The translations under genes were made by a program, and so were the position numbers. Below, piece by piece: positions 7,592 through 17,400 of a DNA stretch of 64,000 nucleotides (the first letter of the stretch is position 1; each line of letters begins with the position of its first letter). A model generated the notes under the pieces. It had not been told where the DNA came from. It was given only the letters and a program-made list of their open reading frames with translations, and did no database searches. The stretch is from an uncultured cyanobacterium (lineage in GTDB: Bacteria; Cyanobacteriota; Cyanobacteriia; Thermostichales; Thermostichaceae). Location of the stretch: positions 62,001 to 126,000 of the forward strand of contig CALFBB010000016.1 in NCBI GenBank assembly GCA_937944885.1, in the 5' to 3' direction.

Positions 7592-10177
7592 ATGAAGCCA
7601 CTACGCACATTTAAGGTTACCCCTTATCTACCTGCTGCTTTGGAAAGTCTGCGCTTCTTGGCCTACAACTTGCATTTTAGTTGGAACGTAGAAACCCGCA
7701 ATCTGTTTAGCCGCATGGATCCCGATCTGTGGGAGCACTGCGGCCACAATCCGGTGGCTCTGTTGGGCGAAATCCGACAGGAGCGGCTGGATGAATTGGC
7801 GGAGGATCCCGGCTTTTTGGCCCAACTGGAACGGGCAACTCAGCAGTTGTGCAGCTATTTACAGAAAGATACCTGGTATCGCAAGCATCGCTCTGCTCAG
7901 GCGGTGCAAGGAGAGTGCTATGCCTATTTTTCGGCAGAGTTCGGCCTGGCGGATTGCCTGCCTATTTATTCAGGGGGTTTAGGGGTTTTGGCCGGAGATC
8001 ACCTCAAAGCTGCCAGTGACTTAGGTCTACCTTTGGTGGGGGTGGGGTTGCTCTACCAGAAGGGCTATTTCCGTCAGTACCTCAACCCGGATGGCTGGCA
8101 ACAGGAGCGCTACCCCATCAACGATTTTTTTAATATGCCTTTGGAGCTGCAAAAGGATGCTGAAGGCCAAGAAATTCACATCGAGGTGGACTACCCCAAC
8201 CGCAAAGTATTTGCCCGCATCTGGAAGGTGAATGTGGGTCGGGTGCCCCTTTACCTGCTGGATACCAACATCGAGCCCAACAGCCAATACGACCAAGATA
8301 TTACCGATGAGCTGTATGGCGGTGATCAAGATGTGCGCATCCACCAAGAGATCATGCTGGGGATTGGCGGGGTGCGCGCTTTGCGTGCCCTCGGGATCCG
8401 GCCCACGGTCTATCACATGAACGAGGGACACTCGGCTTTTCTGGCGGTGGAACGGATACGCCTGCTGATGACTGAGCAGGGGTTGAGCTTTGAAGAAGCC
8501 TGGCAGGTGGCTAAATCCAGCCAGATGTTCACCACCCACACCCCTGTACCGGCGGGGATTGACCTGTTTCCCCCCGACAAAATTGACTACTACCTCGGCT
8601 TCTACTACAGCCAGATGGGCTTGAGCCGGGAGCGCTTTTTGGCTTTGGGGCGGGAGAACACCGGCGATTTTCAGGCCCCCTTTAGCATGGCGGTGCTGGC
8701 CATCAATATGGCTTCTTTTGTCAATGGGGTAAGTAAGTTGCACGGGGCAGTCTCCCGTAAGATGTTCAGTCGGCTGTGGCCCGGGATCCCTCTTGAGGAA
8801 GTGCCGATTACCTCGATTACCAATGGGATCCATGCCCGCACCTGGGTGGGAGAAGAAAACCAAACCCTTTATGACCGCTATTTGGGCCCTGACTGGTCAG
8901 AAGCACCCCCCTCAGATCCGATGTGGCAAAAGGTGGATCGCATCCCGGATAGCGAGCTGTGGCGTACCCATGAGCGCAGTCGTTCCCGTTTGATTACCTT
9001 TACCCGTGAACGCTTGGTGGCGCAGCTCCAGAAACGGGCCGCTTCGGCGGTTGAAATTCAACGGGCTGCAGAAGCCCTCAATCCGGAGGTGCTTACCATT
9101 GGTTTTGCCCGCCGTTTTGCCACCTACAAACGAGCTACCCTGCTGTTTAAGAATCTGGAGCGCTTCAAAGCGCTGGTGAGCAACCCTCGCTACCCGATGC
9201 AGTTTATTTTTGCCGGTAAGGCCCACCCTCGGGATACCCCCGGCAAAGAGTTGATCCGCCAGATTGCACAACTGTCGCGGCAACCGGAGTTTCGCCAGCA
9301 CTTGGTGTTTATCGAAGACTACGACATGCACGTCACGGCCATGATGGTGGCTGGGGTAGATGTATGGCTGAACAACCCGCTGCGCCCGCGGGAAGCCAGT
9401 GGCACCAGTGGCATGAAAGCTGCCGCCAATGGGGGACAAAACCTAAGCATTTTGGATGGCTGGTGGGATGAGGCCGACTACTACCAAACTGGCTGGCCCA
9501 TCGGTCGGGGGGAGGAATATGAGGATCGAGCCTATCAGGATGAGGTGGAAGCCAATGCCCTCTACGACCTGCTGGAACAGGAGGTGGCTCCCACGTTTTA
9601 CCAGCTCAGTAGCGATGGTCTGCCCCACCAGTGGATCCAGCGTATGAAGCAGGCGATTCGCCTCAATGCCCCTCTGTTCAGCACCCAGCGCATGGTGCAG
9701 GAATATGCCGAACGAGCCTACGTTCCCCTTAGCAACTACTACGACCGTATGCGCAGGGAAAACTTTGAGTCCGCCCGTCGCTTTACCCGTTGGTGCAGCC
9801 ATGTGCAGGAAAATTGGTACAGGATTCAGGTGGTCAATGTCCATGTGGCAGGGGAAAAGGGGACCTTGCCGGCTCAGGGCAGGAGTACCGTGACGGCTCG
9901 TGCCCCTCTGACGGTAACTGCCGAGGTACGACTGGGATCCCTGCAACCGCAGGATGTGGTTTTGCAAGTTTACCAAGGGCCTGTGGATGATACCGGCCAC
10001 ATTCAACGGGGGCGAGTCACGCCGATGCAGTACGTGGAAACGGTCGAGGATCGGGCCATTTTCTCAGGGCAAATTCATTACGATGCCAGTGGCTTGCAGG
10101 GGTTGGCCTTGCGGGTGTTACCCTTCCATCCCGATATGCACGATCCGTATGAGATGCGCTTGATGCTCTGGGTCTAG
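7592..10177 (+). CDS. glgP: Alpha-glucan (glycogen) phosphorylase
   Basis: Releases glucose-1-phosphate from glycogen ends. The 861-residue protein belongs to the bacterial GT35 branch that starts with a DUF3417-type domain (LRFLAYNLHFSWN, about 20-32) and ends in a beta-rich tail. Core motifs are SGGLGVLAGDHLKAASDLG, HMNEGHSAF, and the pyridoxal phosphate site SGTSGMKAAANGG with K609. It lacks the classical allosteric N-terminus of animal or E. coli enzymes. The start follows a GGGATCCCT and has no strong ribosome site. Glycogen synthase and a branching enzyme lie 21-27 kb away, so the genes are dispersed. Confidence 0.95.
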   Translation: MKPLRTFKVTPYLPAALESLRFLAYNLHFSWNVETRNLFSRMDPDLWEHCGHNPVALLGEIRQERLDELAEDPGFLAQLERATQQLCSYLQKDTWYRKHRSAQAVQGECYAYFSAEFGLADCLPIYSGGLGVLAGDHLKAASDLGLPLVGVGLLYQKGYFRQYLNPDGWQQERYPINDFFNMPLELQKDAEGQEIHIEVDYPNRKVFARIWKVNVGRVPLYLLDTNIEPNSQYDQDITDELYGGDQDVRIHQEIMLGIGGVRALRALGIRPTVYHMNEGHSAFLAVERIRLLMTEQGLSFEEAWQVAKSSQMFTTHTPVPAGIDLFPPDKIDYYLGFYYSQMGLSRERFLALGRENTGDFQAPFSMAVLAINMASFVNGVSKLHGAVSRKMFSRLWPGIPLEEVPITSITNGIHARTWVGEENQTLYDRYLGPDWSEAPPSDPMWQKVDRIPDSELWRTHERSRSRLITFTRERLVAQLQKRAASAVEIQRAAEALNPEVLTIGFARRFATYKRATLLFKNLERFKALVSNPRYPMQFIFAGKAHPRDTPGKELIRQIAQLSRQPEFRQHLVFIEDYDMHVTAMMVAGVDVWLNNPLRPREASGTSGMKAAANGGQNLSILDGWWDEADYYQTGWPIGRGEEYEDRAYQDEVEANALYDLLEQEVAPTFYQLSSDGLPHQWIQRMKQAIRLNAPLFSTQRMVQEYAERAYVPLSNYYDRMRRENFESARRFTRWCSHVQENWYRIQVVNVHVAGEKGTLPAQGRSTVTARAPLTVTAEVRLGSLQPQDVVLQVYQGPVDDTGHIQRGRVTPMQYVETVEDRAIFSGQIHYDASGLQGLALRVLPFHPDMHDPYEMRLMLWV

Positions 10178-10215
10178 AAGAGGTCGGGATCCCCAAACTC
10201 TGCGTCAACTTTTTT

Positions 10216-10434
10216 TCAGAGGTTGTCAGGCGGCAGAGGGGATCCCTCAGCTCTGCTTTCACCCCCTGAAGGCAGGGTGGGCTGGCTACTGCTCCTCCCC
10301 TGCACCCGCAGGAAATCAACCGGATAGCCGAGAATCAAGTCAGTGGCTTCCAAGATTAGGCTCGGGCCAAACAGAACAAACCCTGCTAGAAGGGCCAGGA
10401 GCGGCAGGGTATTTTTAAGCATGTCATCGTTCAC
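10216..10434 (-). CDS. Small membrane protein, unknown
   Basis: 72 residues starting at a GTG preceded by AGAGGA at good spacing. One clear hydrophobic segment, LPLLALLAGFVLFGPSLILEA, is followed by a polar serine- and proline-rich tail. I do not recognise a family. It is convergent with glgP and divergent from the TPR gene. Its last codons contain a dyad (GCAGAG..CTCTGC around GGGATCCC) that could also end glgP transcription. The membrane segment and ribosome site argue for a real gene. Confidence 0.5.
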   Translation of the reverse strand: MNDDMLKNTLPLLALLAGFVLFGPSLILEATDLILGYPVDFLRVQGRSSSQPTLPSGGESRAEGSPLPPDNL

Positions 10435-10571
10435 AGCGTCCTCTCACACCTAGAGGTTCGACAACAACACAACCAAGGTTCTTGGAAAAACCTCTGCAGT
10501 GTTCCCGCTCTAGCTTGACCCCTCTGGCTGACAATGGCACTCCGGTTCTTAGTCTTCTCCACTGCCGGATC

Positions 10572-11672
10572 ATGCAGAATAAAAACAAACCTGACTTGGA
10601 TTCCATGCCCAAAGTCCACTCTTCCACGGGTTTACGTATTTTGATCATGGCCACCCTGCTGTTGGGAGGCATGAGTGGTTGGCGGCAGGATCGGGTTTTG
10701 GCCGTGGCGGGATTGGCCAGTGCGGCGGCTATTGCCGTGTTCACTCGCCCGGCCATTTTGGCCTACAACCGGGGTCGAGACTGCTGGCTCAAACAAGATG
10801 TGTCAGGAGCAATCGAACAACTCACCTTGGCCTTGCAACAGGATCCCCACTTAACCAATGCCTACCTTTTACGGGGTAAAGCGTACCTTGCCCTGGCCCA
10901 GGTTTCTCTGGCCTTGGCAGATTTTGACCGGACCATCCAGTTGGCGCCGCGCCGGCCAGAACCTTATTACTATCGGGCCCTGATTCGGATCAGTCAAGCA
11001 GATAGGAAAGGCGCCATTGCCGATCTCAGCCGCTTGGTGGAACTCCATCCCAATGCTACCCATCACCTGAGCTTGGCTCATCTGCTGGCCGAGCAGGGAT
11101 CCCTAACCTTTGCGCTCACCCATCTGGATGAAGCCATTCACTTGGATCCCACCTCGACCGCGGCGTTTGTGGCACGGGCACACCTACACAGCTACTTGGG
11201 GGAATGGGAGGCAGCCTTGGCCGATTGGTCGCAAGCGATTCGCTTAGAGCCTAGCCCGGCTTTTTACTACAACCGCGGCCTCGCCTACTACTGGGCGGAT
11301 CGCTATAACGAGGCAATTGCGGATTGGGATCGCAGCCTAGAGATGGATCCCCAGCAGCCCAACACCCTCTACAGCCGGGGCAATGCCCTTTACGAGTTGG
11401 GGGAGCTAAAAGCTGCCCTCGATGACTATGACCGTGCCTTTCGCATCGAGGCCAATCTCAATCGGGTGGATGTTTCGGATGAACATGGCCTGTACGGGCG
11501 GGGATTGGCCCACTGCAACATGGGCGATAAGATGACAGCCTATTCCGATTGGCAAGCTGCTTTGCAGGTTTGCCACAAGCACCACAATCTGGCTTTGGCC
11601 AAGCAGGTGCATCGGGCTTTGCTGCGCCTCAGTACTCCCGATTCAGATCTGGGCAGAGAAGAATCTGCCTAG
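10572..11672 (+). CDS. Membrane-anchored TPR repeat protein
   Basis: About 366 residues from the start used here; the frame opens at 10482, and 10605 is another possible start. A short hydrophobic region (LRILIMATLLLGGMSG and VLAVAGLASAAAIAVF) anchors the N-terminus. Seven or so tetratricopeptide units follow, such as AYLLRGKAYLALAQVSLALADFDRTI split over helix pairs, AFYYNRGLAYYWADRYNEAI and LYSRGNALYELGELKAALDDYDRA. TPRs make protein-binding superhelices; the partner is unknown. No enzyme domain is present. It precedes ilvH by about 75 bases but has no evident link to it. Confidence 0.8.
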   Translation: MQNKNKPDLDSMPKVHSSTGLRILIMATLLLGGMSGWRQDRVLAVAGLASAAAIAVFTRPAILAYNRGRDCWLKQDVSGAIEQLTLALQQDPHLTNAYLLRGKAYLALAQVSLALADFDRTIQLAPRRPEPYYYRALIRISQADRKGAIADLSRLVELHPNATHHLSLAHLLAEQGSLTFALTHLDEAIHLDPTSTAAFVARAHLHSYLGEWEAALADWSQAIRLEPSPAFYYNRGLAYYWADRYNEAIADWDRSLEMDPQQPNTLYSRGNALYELGELKAALDDYDRAFRIEANLNRVDVSDEHGLYGRGLAHCNMGDKMTAYSDWQAALQVCHKHHNLALAKQVHRALLRLSTPDSDLGREESA

Positions 11673-11746
11673 AAAAGGCCTGGCCTATGACACAATAAAA
11701 AGCGCTCGGGTTTACTAGATACCCTTTTTCTACTGCTTTTGTTGCC

Positions 11747-12271
11747 GTGAAACACACCCTCAGTGCCCTTGTGCAGGATCAGCCTGGCGTCTTGACCCGT
11801 ATCGCCGGGATGTTTGCCCGTCGCGGCTTTAATATCGACAGCCTTACGGTTGGTCCTACGGAACGACCGGGGATCTCTCGCATCACCATGGTGGTACCGG
11901 GAGATGAACACGATGTAGAGCAAATGACCAAGCAGCTTTACAAGCTCATTGATGTGCTTAAGGTAACCGACATTACCCATGTCCCCTGTGTGGAACGGGA
12001 ACTGATGCTGATTAAGGTCAATGCCAGCCCCGATACCCGCTCCGACATTATGGATGTGGCCCAGATGTTCCGGGCCCGCATTGTGGATGTGGCGGAGGAA
12101 TCCTTGACCTTGGAGGTAACCGGGGATCCCGGCAAAATGGTGGCCATTATGAAGATGTTGACCAGCTTTGGCATCCGCGAGATTGCCCGCACCGGCCTGG
12201 TGGCCCTTACCCGTGAGTCTGGGGTCAATACAGAGTATCTGAAGCAGCAGCCTGCCTTGAGTTCGGTTTGA
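11747..12271 (+). CDS. ilvH: Acetolactate synthase small (regulatory) subunit
   Basis: Regulatory partner of the thiamine-dependent IlvB, giving activity and valine feedback in branched-chain amino acid synthesis. The 174 residues start at GTG. The N-terminal ACT domain is typical ([48 protein letters not shown]), followed by the family's C-terminal domain ([36 protein letters not shown]). The catalytic gene lies at 29.5 kb, not beside it. A lipoprotein gene follows within 45 bases. Confidence 0.96.
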   Translation: MKHTLSALVQDQPGVLTRIAGMFARRGFNIDSLTVGPTERPGISRITMVVPGDEHDVEQMTKQLYKLIDVLKVTDITHVPCVERELMLIKVNASPDTRSDIMDVAQMFRARIVDVAEESLTLEVTGDPGKMVAIMKMLTSFGIREIARTGLVALTRESGVNTEYLKQQPALSSV

Positions 12272-12312
12272 GGAGTTGAGCGGATAAACACGGGAGAACC
12301 GGGGAGGAGGCT

Positions 12313-12900
12313 ATGCCCAAACCGAATTGGAGCCGTTGTTGCCGAGGATTGGCTCTCTGTTGTCTGGCCTTCTGGCTGGTGGGGTTGCTAAGTGGCTGTG
12401 GCCCCAGACCACCCAAACCGATTGTGGAGCAGGCTTTGGCTTACCAGATGTCCCACTTGCCGGCTGAGGTGGCATCCTTGGTGGGGAGTGAACAGCTGCT
12501 AGGCCGTGTGGAATTGCAACAGGTGAAGATCCGCCAAGATCGCCGCCAGCCGTTGCTGTTGGCTTCTGGGGAAAAAGTGGAGGGCCATCACCTCAGAGGA
12601 ACTTATTCTATCTCCGTTCAGGTACCGGGATTCCGTCGTCCCTATCGCCGCCAAGGGGATCCTTTTCAACTCACCCTGGCTCATCGCAAAGAGCGCAGCC
12701 AAGGCCCGCAAACCCTACCGGAACAGTGGCTGCTGGCTTATCCTCTTCCAGACTCTGAAACTTGGGAAACCGTTGACTTTTTGCTGCAGCCGGCACTCCT
12801 CCCTGAGATACCTCCTGTCGAAACTGCTGAAGAAACTCCTGAAAGGGCAGACCCAGAAGCTGTTTCACCAGCTATCCTACCGACGGGAGACGCAGGTTGA
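12313..12900 (+). CDS. Putative lipoprotein of unknown function
   Basis: 195 residues with a lipoprotein signal: basic start, hydrophobic LALCCLAFWLVGLL and lipobox LLSGC, so the mature protein would be lipid-anchored. A ribosome site GGAGGAGG lies just before ATG. The rest is a soluble domain I cannot place, with an acidic, Glu/Pro-rich tail (EETPERADPEA). It lies 40 bases after ilvH and could share its transcript. It faces purH, which ends 55 bases on. Confidence 0.7.
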   Translation: MPKPNWSRCCRGLALCCLAFWLVGLLSGCGPRPPKPIVEQALAYQMSHLPAEVASLVGSEQLLGRVELQQVKIRQDRRQPLLLASGEKVEGHHLRGTYSISVQVPGFRRPYRRQGDPFQLTLAHRKERSQGPQTLPEQWLLAYPLPDSETWETVDFLLQPALLPEIPPVETAEETPERADPEAVSPAILPTGDAG

Positions 12901-12954
12901 AGCCAGTCCCTAGGCTGTTTGAGGGGCAGGGGTGCCTACAGGGAACACAAAAAC

Positions 12955-14562
12955 TCAGTGCAAAAAGTGACGCCTGCCGGTGCAAATCATCACAACGCCG
13001 GCAGCATTGGCAGCGGCAATCGAGTCCGGATCGCGAATGCTTCCGCCCGGTTGAATGATGGCGCGGATCCCGGCGCGGGCTGCCGCCTCAACACTGTCGG
13101 TGAAGGGGAAAAATCCATCGCTGGCCAACACCGCCCCGGCAGCTTGGGCTCCCGCTTGTTGGAGGGCAATTTCTACGGCTCCCACGCGGTTCATTTGCCC
13201 GGCGCCAATGCCAATGGTTTGACCTTGCTTAGCAATCACAATAGCGTTGGATTTGACATGTTTGCAGACTTTCCAGGCAAACTCCAAGTCGGCCCATTCT
13301 TCCGGGGTGGGTTGTTGCTCGGTAACCACCCGCCAAGATCCTTGGCTACTGGAGGGTAGGTCGGCTTCCTGGAGCAAAAATCCTCCGGCCAAAGTACGGA
13401 TTGTCTGGGCCGGCCCCACCCGCCAATCGGGCCAGATCAATACCCGCAGGTTCTTCTTGGCAGAAAGTAGCTTAGCCGCTGCCAGGGTGCAGTCGGGTGC
13501 TACCACACATTCCAAAAAGGGTTCTACCAACAGTTGGGCAGTGTCTTCATCCAGCGTTTGATTGAGGGCCACGATGCCCCCAAAAGCAGAAACCGAGTCG
13601 GCCGCAAAAGCCGCCCTAAAAGCTTCTGCGAGCAAGGGGCGTAGCGCAACACCACAGGGGTTGTTGTGCTTGACTACCACAGCTACAGCCGTTTCTGAGC
13701 CAAATTCGGCCATGGTGGCACGGGCCGCTTCCAAATCCAGCAAGTTGTTGTAGCTTAGCTCTTTACCCTGCAGTTGCTTGGCTTGGTGCCAGCCAGGAGC
13801 AGCCGGATCCACCACGTACCACCTAGCAGCTTGATGAGGATTTTCTCCGTAGCGCAGCGTTTGCCAAGGGATCCCTTGGAGTTGAAAAGTCTTCCCCTGG
13901 CTTGGAGAAGGAGGGGCGGCGGAGAGAGGGTCTGCCGGTTGCAATTGTTGGAGCAATTCGGGGCGGGCAAAATAAGCGACAATGGCCCGATCATAGGCCA
14001 GCACCTGCTCAAAGGCACGACGGGCACACTGGAAGCGAAAGGCCAATCCTTCTCCCTCTCCCCAGGAGCCAGATAACAGCTCTAGATACTGAGGGTACTG
14101 GGCTGGATCCGTTAGGACGGTAACGTGGGTGTAGTTTTTGGCGGCTGCTCGCACCAAGGTTGGCCCTCCAATATCAATCTGTTCGGTTGCCTGGGCCAAG
14201 GAAACGCCCGCTTCAGCCACCGTTTTCTCAAAAGGATAAAAATTGACCACAACCAAACAGATGGGCGGGATCCCTAACGCCTCCAGATCGGCTCGGTCAT
14301 CGCTGCGCTCCAGGCGGGCTAGAATCCCACCGTGAATGCGGGGATGAAGGGTTTTGACCCGCCCGCCCAGGATCTCCGGTACGCCCGTATGGGTGGAGAC
14401 GGGAGTAACAGGGATCCCTGCTTCCGAAAGGGCTTTGGCGGTGCCCCCGCTGCTGAGCAGTTGAAAGTCATGCTTCTGAACCAAGGCTTGGGCAAAAGGG
14501 ATCAGCCCGGTTTTGTCAGAAACACTCAGCAAGGCCAAGGGCAAGAAATCCTGAGAAGGCAT
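12955..14562 (-). CDS. purH: Bifunctional AICAR transformylase / IMP cyclohydrolase
   Basis: Carries out the last two steps of IMP synthesis. The start at 14562 (MPSQDFLPLALLSVSDKTG) fits the family; the open frame reaches 14637. The N-terminal cyclohydrolase domain shows SVSDKTG, SSGGTAKAL, GGRVKTLHPRIHGGIL and NFYPFEKTV. The transformylase domain shows LRYGENPHQAA, ELSYNNLLDLEAA, VVKHNNPCG, SAFGGIVALN and SDGFFPFTDSVE, and ends in ICTGRRHFLH. The length, about 535 residues, is normal. It is transcribed toward the lipoprotein gene. Confidence 0.96.
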   Translation of the reverse strand: MPSQDFLPLALLSVSDKTGLIPFAQALVQKHDFQLLSSGGTAKALSEAGIPVTPVSTHTGVPEILGGRVKTLHPRIHGGILARLERSDDRADLEALGIPPICLVVVNFYPFEKTVAEAGVSLAQATEQIDIGGPTLVRAAAKNYTHVTVLTDPAQYPQYLELLSGSWGEGEGLAFRFQCARRAFEQVLAYDRAIVAYFARPELLQQLQPADPLSAAPPSPSQGKTFQLQGIPWQTLRYGENPHQAARWYVVDPAAPGWHQAKQLQGKELSYNNLLDLEAARATMAEFGSETAVAVVVKHNNPCGVALRPLLAEAFRAAFAADSVSAFGGIVALNQTLDEDTAQLLVEPFLECVVAPDCTLAAAKLLSAKKNLRVLIWPDWRVGPAQTIRTLAGGFLLQEADLPSSSQGSWRVVTEQQPTPEEWADLEFAWKVCKHVKSNAIVIAKQGQTIGIGAGQMNRVGAVEIALQQAGAQAAGAVLASDGFFPFTDSVEAAARAGIRAIIQPGGSIRDPDSIAAANAAGVVMICTGRRHFLH

Positions 14563-14723
14563 CGTTTTTTGTATCCAAGACGGAGCGGAGTTACCTAAGG
14601 TACCCAGCCAAGCTGGTATCCAGTGCCCCCATAGCATACCTTGGGATTGACCCGAAGACTCTCAAAACTGCTCAGAGGGTTGAAGCTGCTTCTACCCTCC
14701 CAACCGCCGGGTGGATATGTCTC

Positions 14724-16031
14724 TCAGTAACGCTCACCCCTGCTCAGGGGAAGCGGTTCTTTCTGAGGGAGAGAAGCGGCTGCATTCACTTTGCGGGGCA
14801 AGATCTGGTTTAGCCGGTTCAAGATCCCCCACACCACCGCTACCGTAGCTAGCCACAAAACCCACAGGCTTCCTACCCAGGGTGGTGGCAAGTCCAAAGC
14901 TACCCCACCGATCATCGGGCCGGCAGCAAACCCCACTGCCCAGCAGAGGGAGTTCATGGACAGATACACCCCCCGCAGATGATCCGGGGCCAAATCCGCC
15001 ACCAGAGCAGAGGCAGAAGGGTTGTAGCTCACCAAGGCCAGAGACAACACCATCAGAGCTACCGTTGCCAAGGCCAAAGTCGCCAAGCTGCCCCATCCCA
15101 CTGCAACACCGGTCAGCCACACCAAAGCAAAGCCCACTCCCCAGGTTAAGGCGGATCCCTGTAAACCCTGGATACGGCTAAAGCAATTCAGCCAACGGGC
15201 CACTGGCATCTGCAACAGGGCAATAAAAGCCCCATGCAAAGCAAACAAAACCCCAATCTGCACTTCCGGGATGCCGACGAAATTGCGCAGGTAAAGGGGT
15301 AGACTACTGCTTAACTGGGCTACGTAGGTGGTGAAGAGGATATTGGCCAATCCGAACACCAACAAAGAGCGGTCTGTCAGGGCTGTTTTCCACCCTGCTA
15401 GCATTGTCCCGGCGATCAAATGGGGCTGGCGGGCTTCCTGCACAAAGAACCAGAGCACCGCCAAAAAGATTAAAAAGGTGAGGCCATCGATGACAAACAA
15501 AAGCCGATAGGCCCCGGTCAGTGCCACCAAGGTGCTGGCCATGGCTACCCCAATACTTTGGCCCAGGTTGTCCCCTAGGCGGTTGAGAGCATAGGCCTCA
15601 TTACGCTGCTCGCGAGTGGTGAGATCGGCGATGATGGCTTCGGCGGGCGGCCAGTACAGTCCTTGGCCCAACCCTGCTGCTACATTGGCCAAGGCAAAGG
15701 TCCAAAAGGTGTAGGAGAGGGCTAAGCCAAAGGAGCCAAGGGCAGAAATGATCAAAGACAGAATCAAGGTGGATTTGCGCCCCCAAGCCCCATCAGCCAT
15801 TGAGCCACCGCAGATACGACCCAATACCCCAGCAAAAGCCATGATTCCTAACCCCAGACCGACCTGGGTGGCTGTCAAGCCAACTTGATTGACAAAAAAA
15901 AGGGTGGCGTAAAAGAGGGTAAACCCGGTTCCCGTCTGAGAGAGTAGCCGACCTATGAAAATCAGCCAAACTTGAACACCTAACTTCGGCCACCAGGAGG
16001 GAATGCCCATAGGCTGTGCCCAGGAAGTCAA
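14724..16031 (-). CDS. Major facilitator superfamily transporter
   Basis: 435 residues with about 12 membrane segments. The first half carries GRLLSQTGTGFTLFYATLFFVNQVGLTATQVGLGLG and a motif-A-like GRICGGSMADGAWGRKS after segment 2; the second repeat half has LPLYLRNFVGIPEVQIG and DHLRGVYLSMN. Layout and motifs suit a drug or metabolite efflux MFS protein; the substrate is unknown. Either TTG 16031, behind a close AGAGGA, or ATG 16010 could start it. Confidence 0.85.
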   Translation of the reverse strand: MTSWAQPMGIPSWWPKLGVQVWLIFIGRLLSQTGTGFTLFYATLFFVNQVGLTATQVGLGLGIMAFAGVLGRICGGSMADGAWGRKSTLILSLIISALGSFGLALSYTFWTFALANVAAGLGQGLYWPPAEAIIADLTTREQRNEAYALNRLGDNLGQSIGVAMASTLVALTGAYRLLFVIDGLTFLIFLAVLWFFVQEARQPHLIAGTMLAGWKTALTDRSLLVFGLANILFTTYVAQLSSSLPLYLRNFVGIPEVQIGVLFALHGAFIALLQMPVARWLNCFSRIQGLQGSALTWGVGFALVWLTGVAVGWGSLATLALATVALMVLSLALVSYNPSASALVADLAPDHLRGVYLSMNSLCWAVGFAAGPMIGGVALDLPPPWVGSLWVLWLATVAVVWGILNRLNQILPRKVNAAASLPQKEPLPLSRGERY

Positions 16032-16155
16032 TCCTCTAGCTTAGGGTATTCCCACCGGTTACATCAGGGAAAGCTTTCCCGGAGATTTTCAGGTGGAGAG
16101 TGTGCCACGAAGATTGCTCAACCCCTAAAGTAGGCCCAAACCTCCTCAGGGAGAA

Positions 16156-16305
16156 CTAGTGAACCGGAGCAGCAGTTTTTCTGTCCTCCGTTTCATCAAG
16201 GGATCCGACAACAACAGACAACAGCTCACCGAGTTCCAGATGCTCACTGAGCATGCGTGCCATTCGGTAAACTCGGTAGTCCATCTGTGCCAAGGGATTT
16301 TTCAT
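16156..16305 (-). CDS. Small 49-residue protein, hypothetical
   Basis: An ATG-started frame too short for usual cut-offs: MKNPLAQMDYRVYRMARM, then LSEHLELGELL, a valine stretch, and an acidic tail DETEDRKTAAPVH. It looks like an amphipathic helical peptide and not random translation, having few rare residues and a clear helix pattern. Upstream is only a weak TAGG. It sits alone in a 600-base gap between the MFS and CCB2/4-like genes. No family is recognised. Confidence 0.4.
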   Translation of the reverse strand: MKNPLAQMDYRVYRMARMLSEHLELGELLSVVVGSLDETEDRKTAAPVH

Positions 16306-16660
16306 AACCTAGAACTTTAAGTGCTTCCACTGAGATTATAAACAAGTATTAAGAAAAAAGGAAGCCTTTCCCTCTACCGCAAGGGGGACCGGCAGCTTTT
16401 GCTTCCAGAGAGGGAGCTGTGTTCCCAGAAAGCAGCATTCCTAAACAGGGTAGGCCGCCCTTCTTCCCCAAAGACAAACTGACTCTGCCCAGAAAAGCGG
16501 CTGCGTCGCTACCGGGCCAACCTCGATTTCCCTATCCCGCGTGTCTTCGGATTGAACTGGACCCCTTGGTAGGGGCGGGTTGACAGACCTTTCGCGGATG
16601 CCCTCTCCGACCCCATGTCTTCTCTGGAAGGTTAAGCTTGCTCAAATTGGGATCCTACCC
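16306..16660. other. Intergenic stretch without recognised gene
   Basis: Holds an AT-rich piece just upstream of the 49-residue ORF (likely its promoter), then a GC-rich part with a CCCCT-tggt-AGGGG hairpin at 16562-16575. No gene or known RNA motif is seen. It could hide a small RNA, but there is no direct support. Confidence 0.3.
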
Positions 16661-17359
16661 TTATGACCCTGGGGCGCTCTCTCCCCCACTTTCTGACAGC
16701 AGAACCTCCAGTTTATTGGCAATGGCAGCAATCCAAGCTTGATCCCGTTGGGTAAAGCTCCGGGGAGTATCACTGCCCAAGATCAGACAGCCCTGGGTGC
16801 CAATTGGCTGGCACAGCACCGCCTGGGATCCGGTGGGTAGGATCCCATCAAACTCGGCGCGGGCAGGAAACAACTTCAAATCCACCAGATAAACAGGTCG
16901 CCCCGTCTGTAAAACCCGCTGCAGAACACTCTTAGGCTCAATGGCAGGCAATTCTCCGGCACGGGCTAGGAGGCCCCGTTGTAACAGGGTTTGGCCGGCA
17001 AACCAAACCAAGACTGTGCGGGCAGCGGTGGTGGTCAACAAAGTATGGGAGGCCCAAGCCAACTCCAGTTTGACGGTTTCCGTTAGGCCGGGCTGCCAGT
17101 CAAAACCCGGGATCCCTTCTAGAGGCATGGTTTTGGGGGCAATCGGTTGCATCTGTTGCCAAAGCAGCCCGGTCAAGATCAAAAGAGCACTGAGGAGGAT
17201 CCCCAAAGCATCGGAGCGGGACTGACTGGTGGATAATTCCGGGGTAAAAAGTAGCCGGTTCAAAAGCAGTAGGCTGCTGCCCAGAATACCCGCCACCAGG
17301 GGTAATCGTCTGAGCCAGCGATTTGACTCCCTTGAGGTTTTAGAAGACTTAACCGACAA
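16661..17359 (-). CDS. CCB2/CCB4-like cofactor assembly of complex C subunit B
   Basis: 232 residues. Two hydrophobic segments near the N-terminus (LVAGILGSSLLLLNRLLF and LGILLSALLILTGLLW) precede a GAF-like soluble domain of about 150 residues (LEGIPGFDWQPGL, ARTVLVWFAGQTLLQRG, VLCQPIGTQGCLILGSDTPRSF). This arrangement matches DUF2930/CCB2-CCB4, needed in plants and algae for covalent haem ci attachment to cytochrome b6 of the b6f complex. The assignment rests on recognition of the pattern. It is near the nuclease-like gene on the same strand, 40 bases apart, but no other b6f gene is near. Confidence 0.72.
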   Translation of the reverse strand: MSVKSSKTSRESNRWLRRLPLVAGILGSSLLLLNRLLFTPELSTSQSRSDALGILLSALLILTGLLWQQMQPIAPKTMPLEGIPGFDWQPGLTETVKLELAWASHTLLTTTAARTVLVWFAGQTLLQRGLLARAGELPAIEPKSVLQRVLQTGRPVYLVDLKLFPARAEFDGILPTGSQAVLCQPIGTQGCLILGSDTPRSFTQRDQAWIAAIANKLEVLLSESGGESAPGS

Positions 17360-17400
17360 AGCAGAGGTAGAAAGAGGATTAACCTCAGATTAGAGCAAAT

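Noticed and set aside
8027-8863. 278-codon frame opposite glgP
   Set aside because: Shadow of glgP; the sense frame has all family motifs.
10231-10258. Dyad around GGGATCCC after glgP as a sure terminator
   Set aside because: GGGATCCC is everywhere and self-complementary, so dyads around it arise easily; no T-run follows.
16562-16575. CCCCT/AGGGG hairpin as terminator or RNA
   Set aside because: Small stem, no T-run, no known RNA motif around it.
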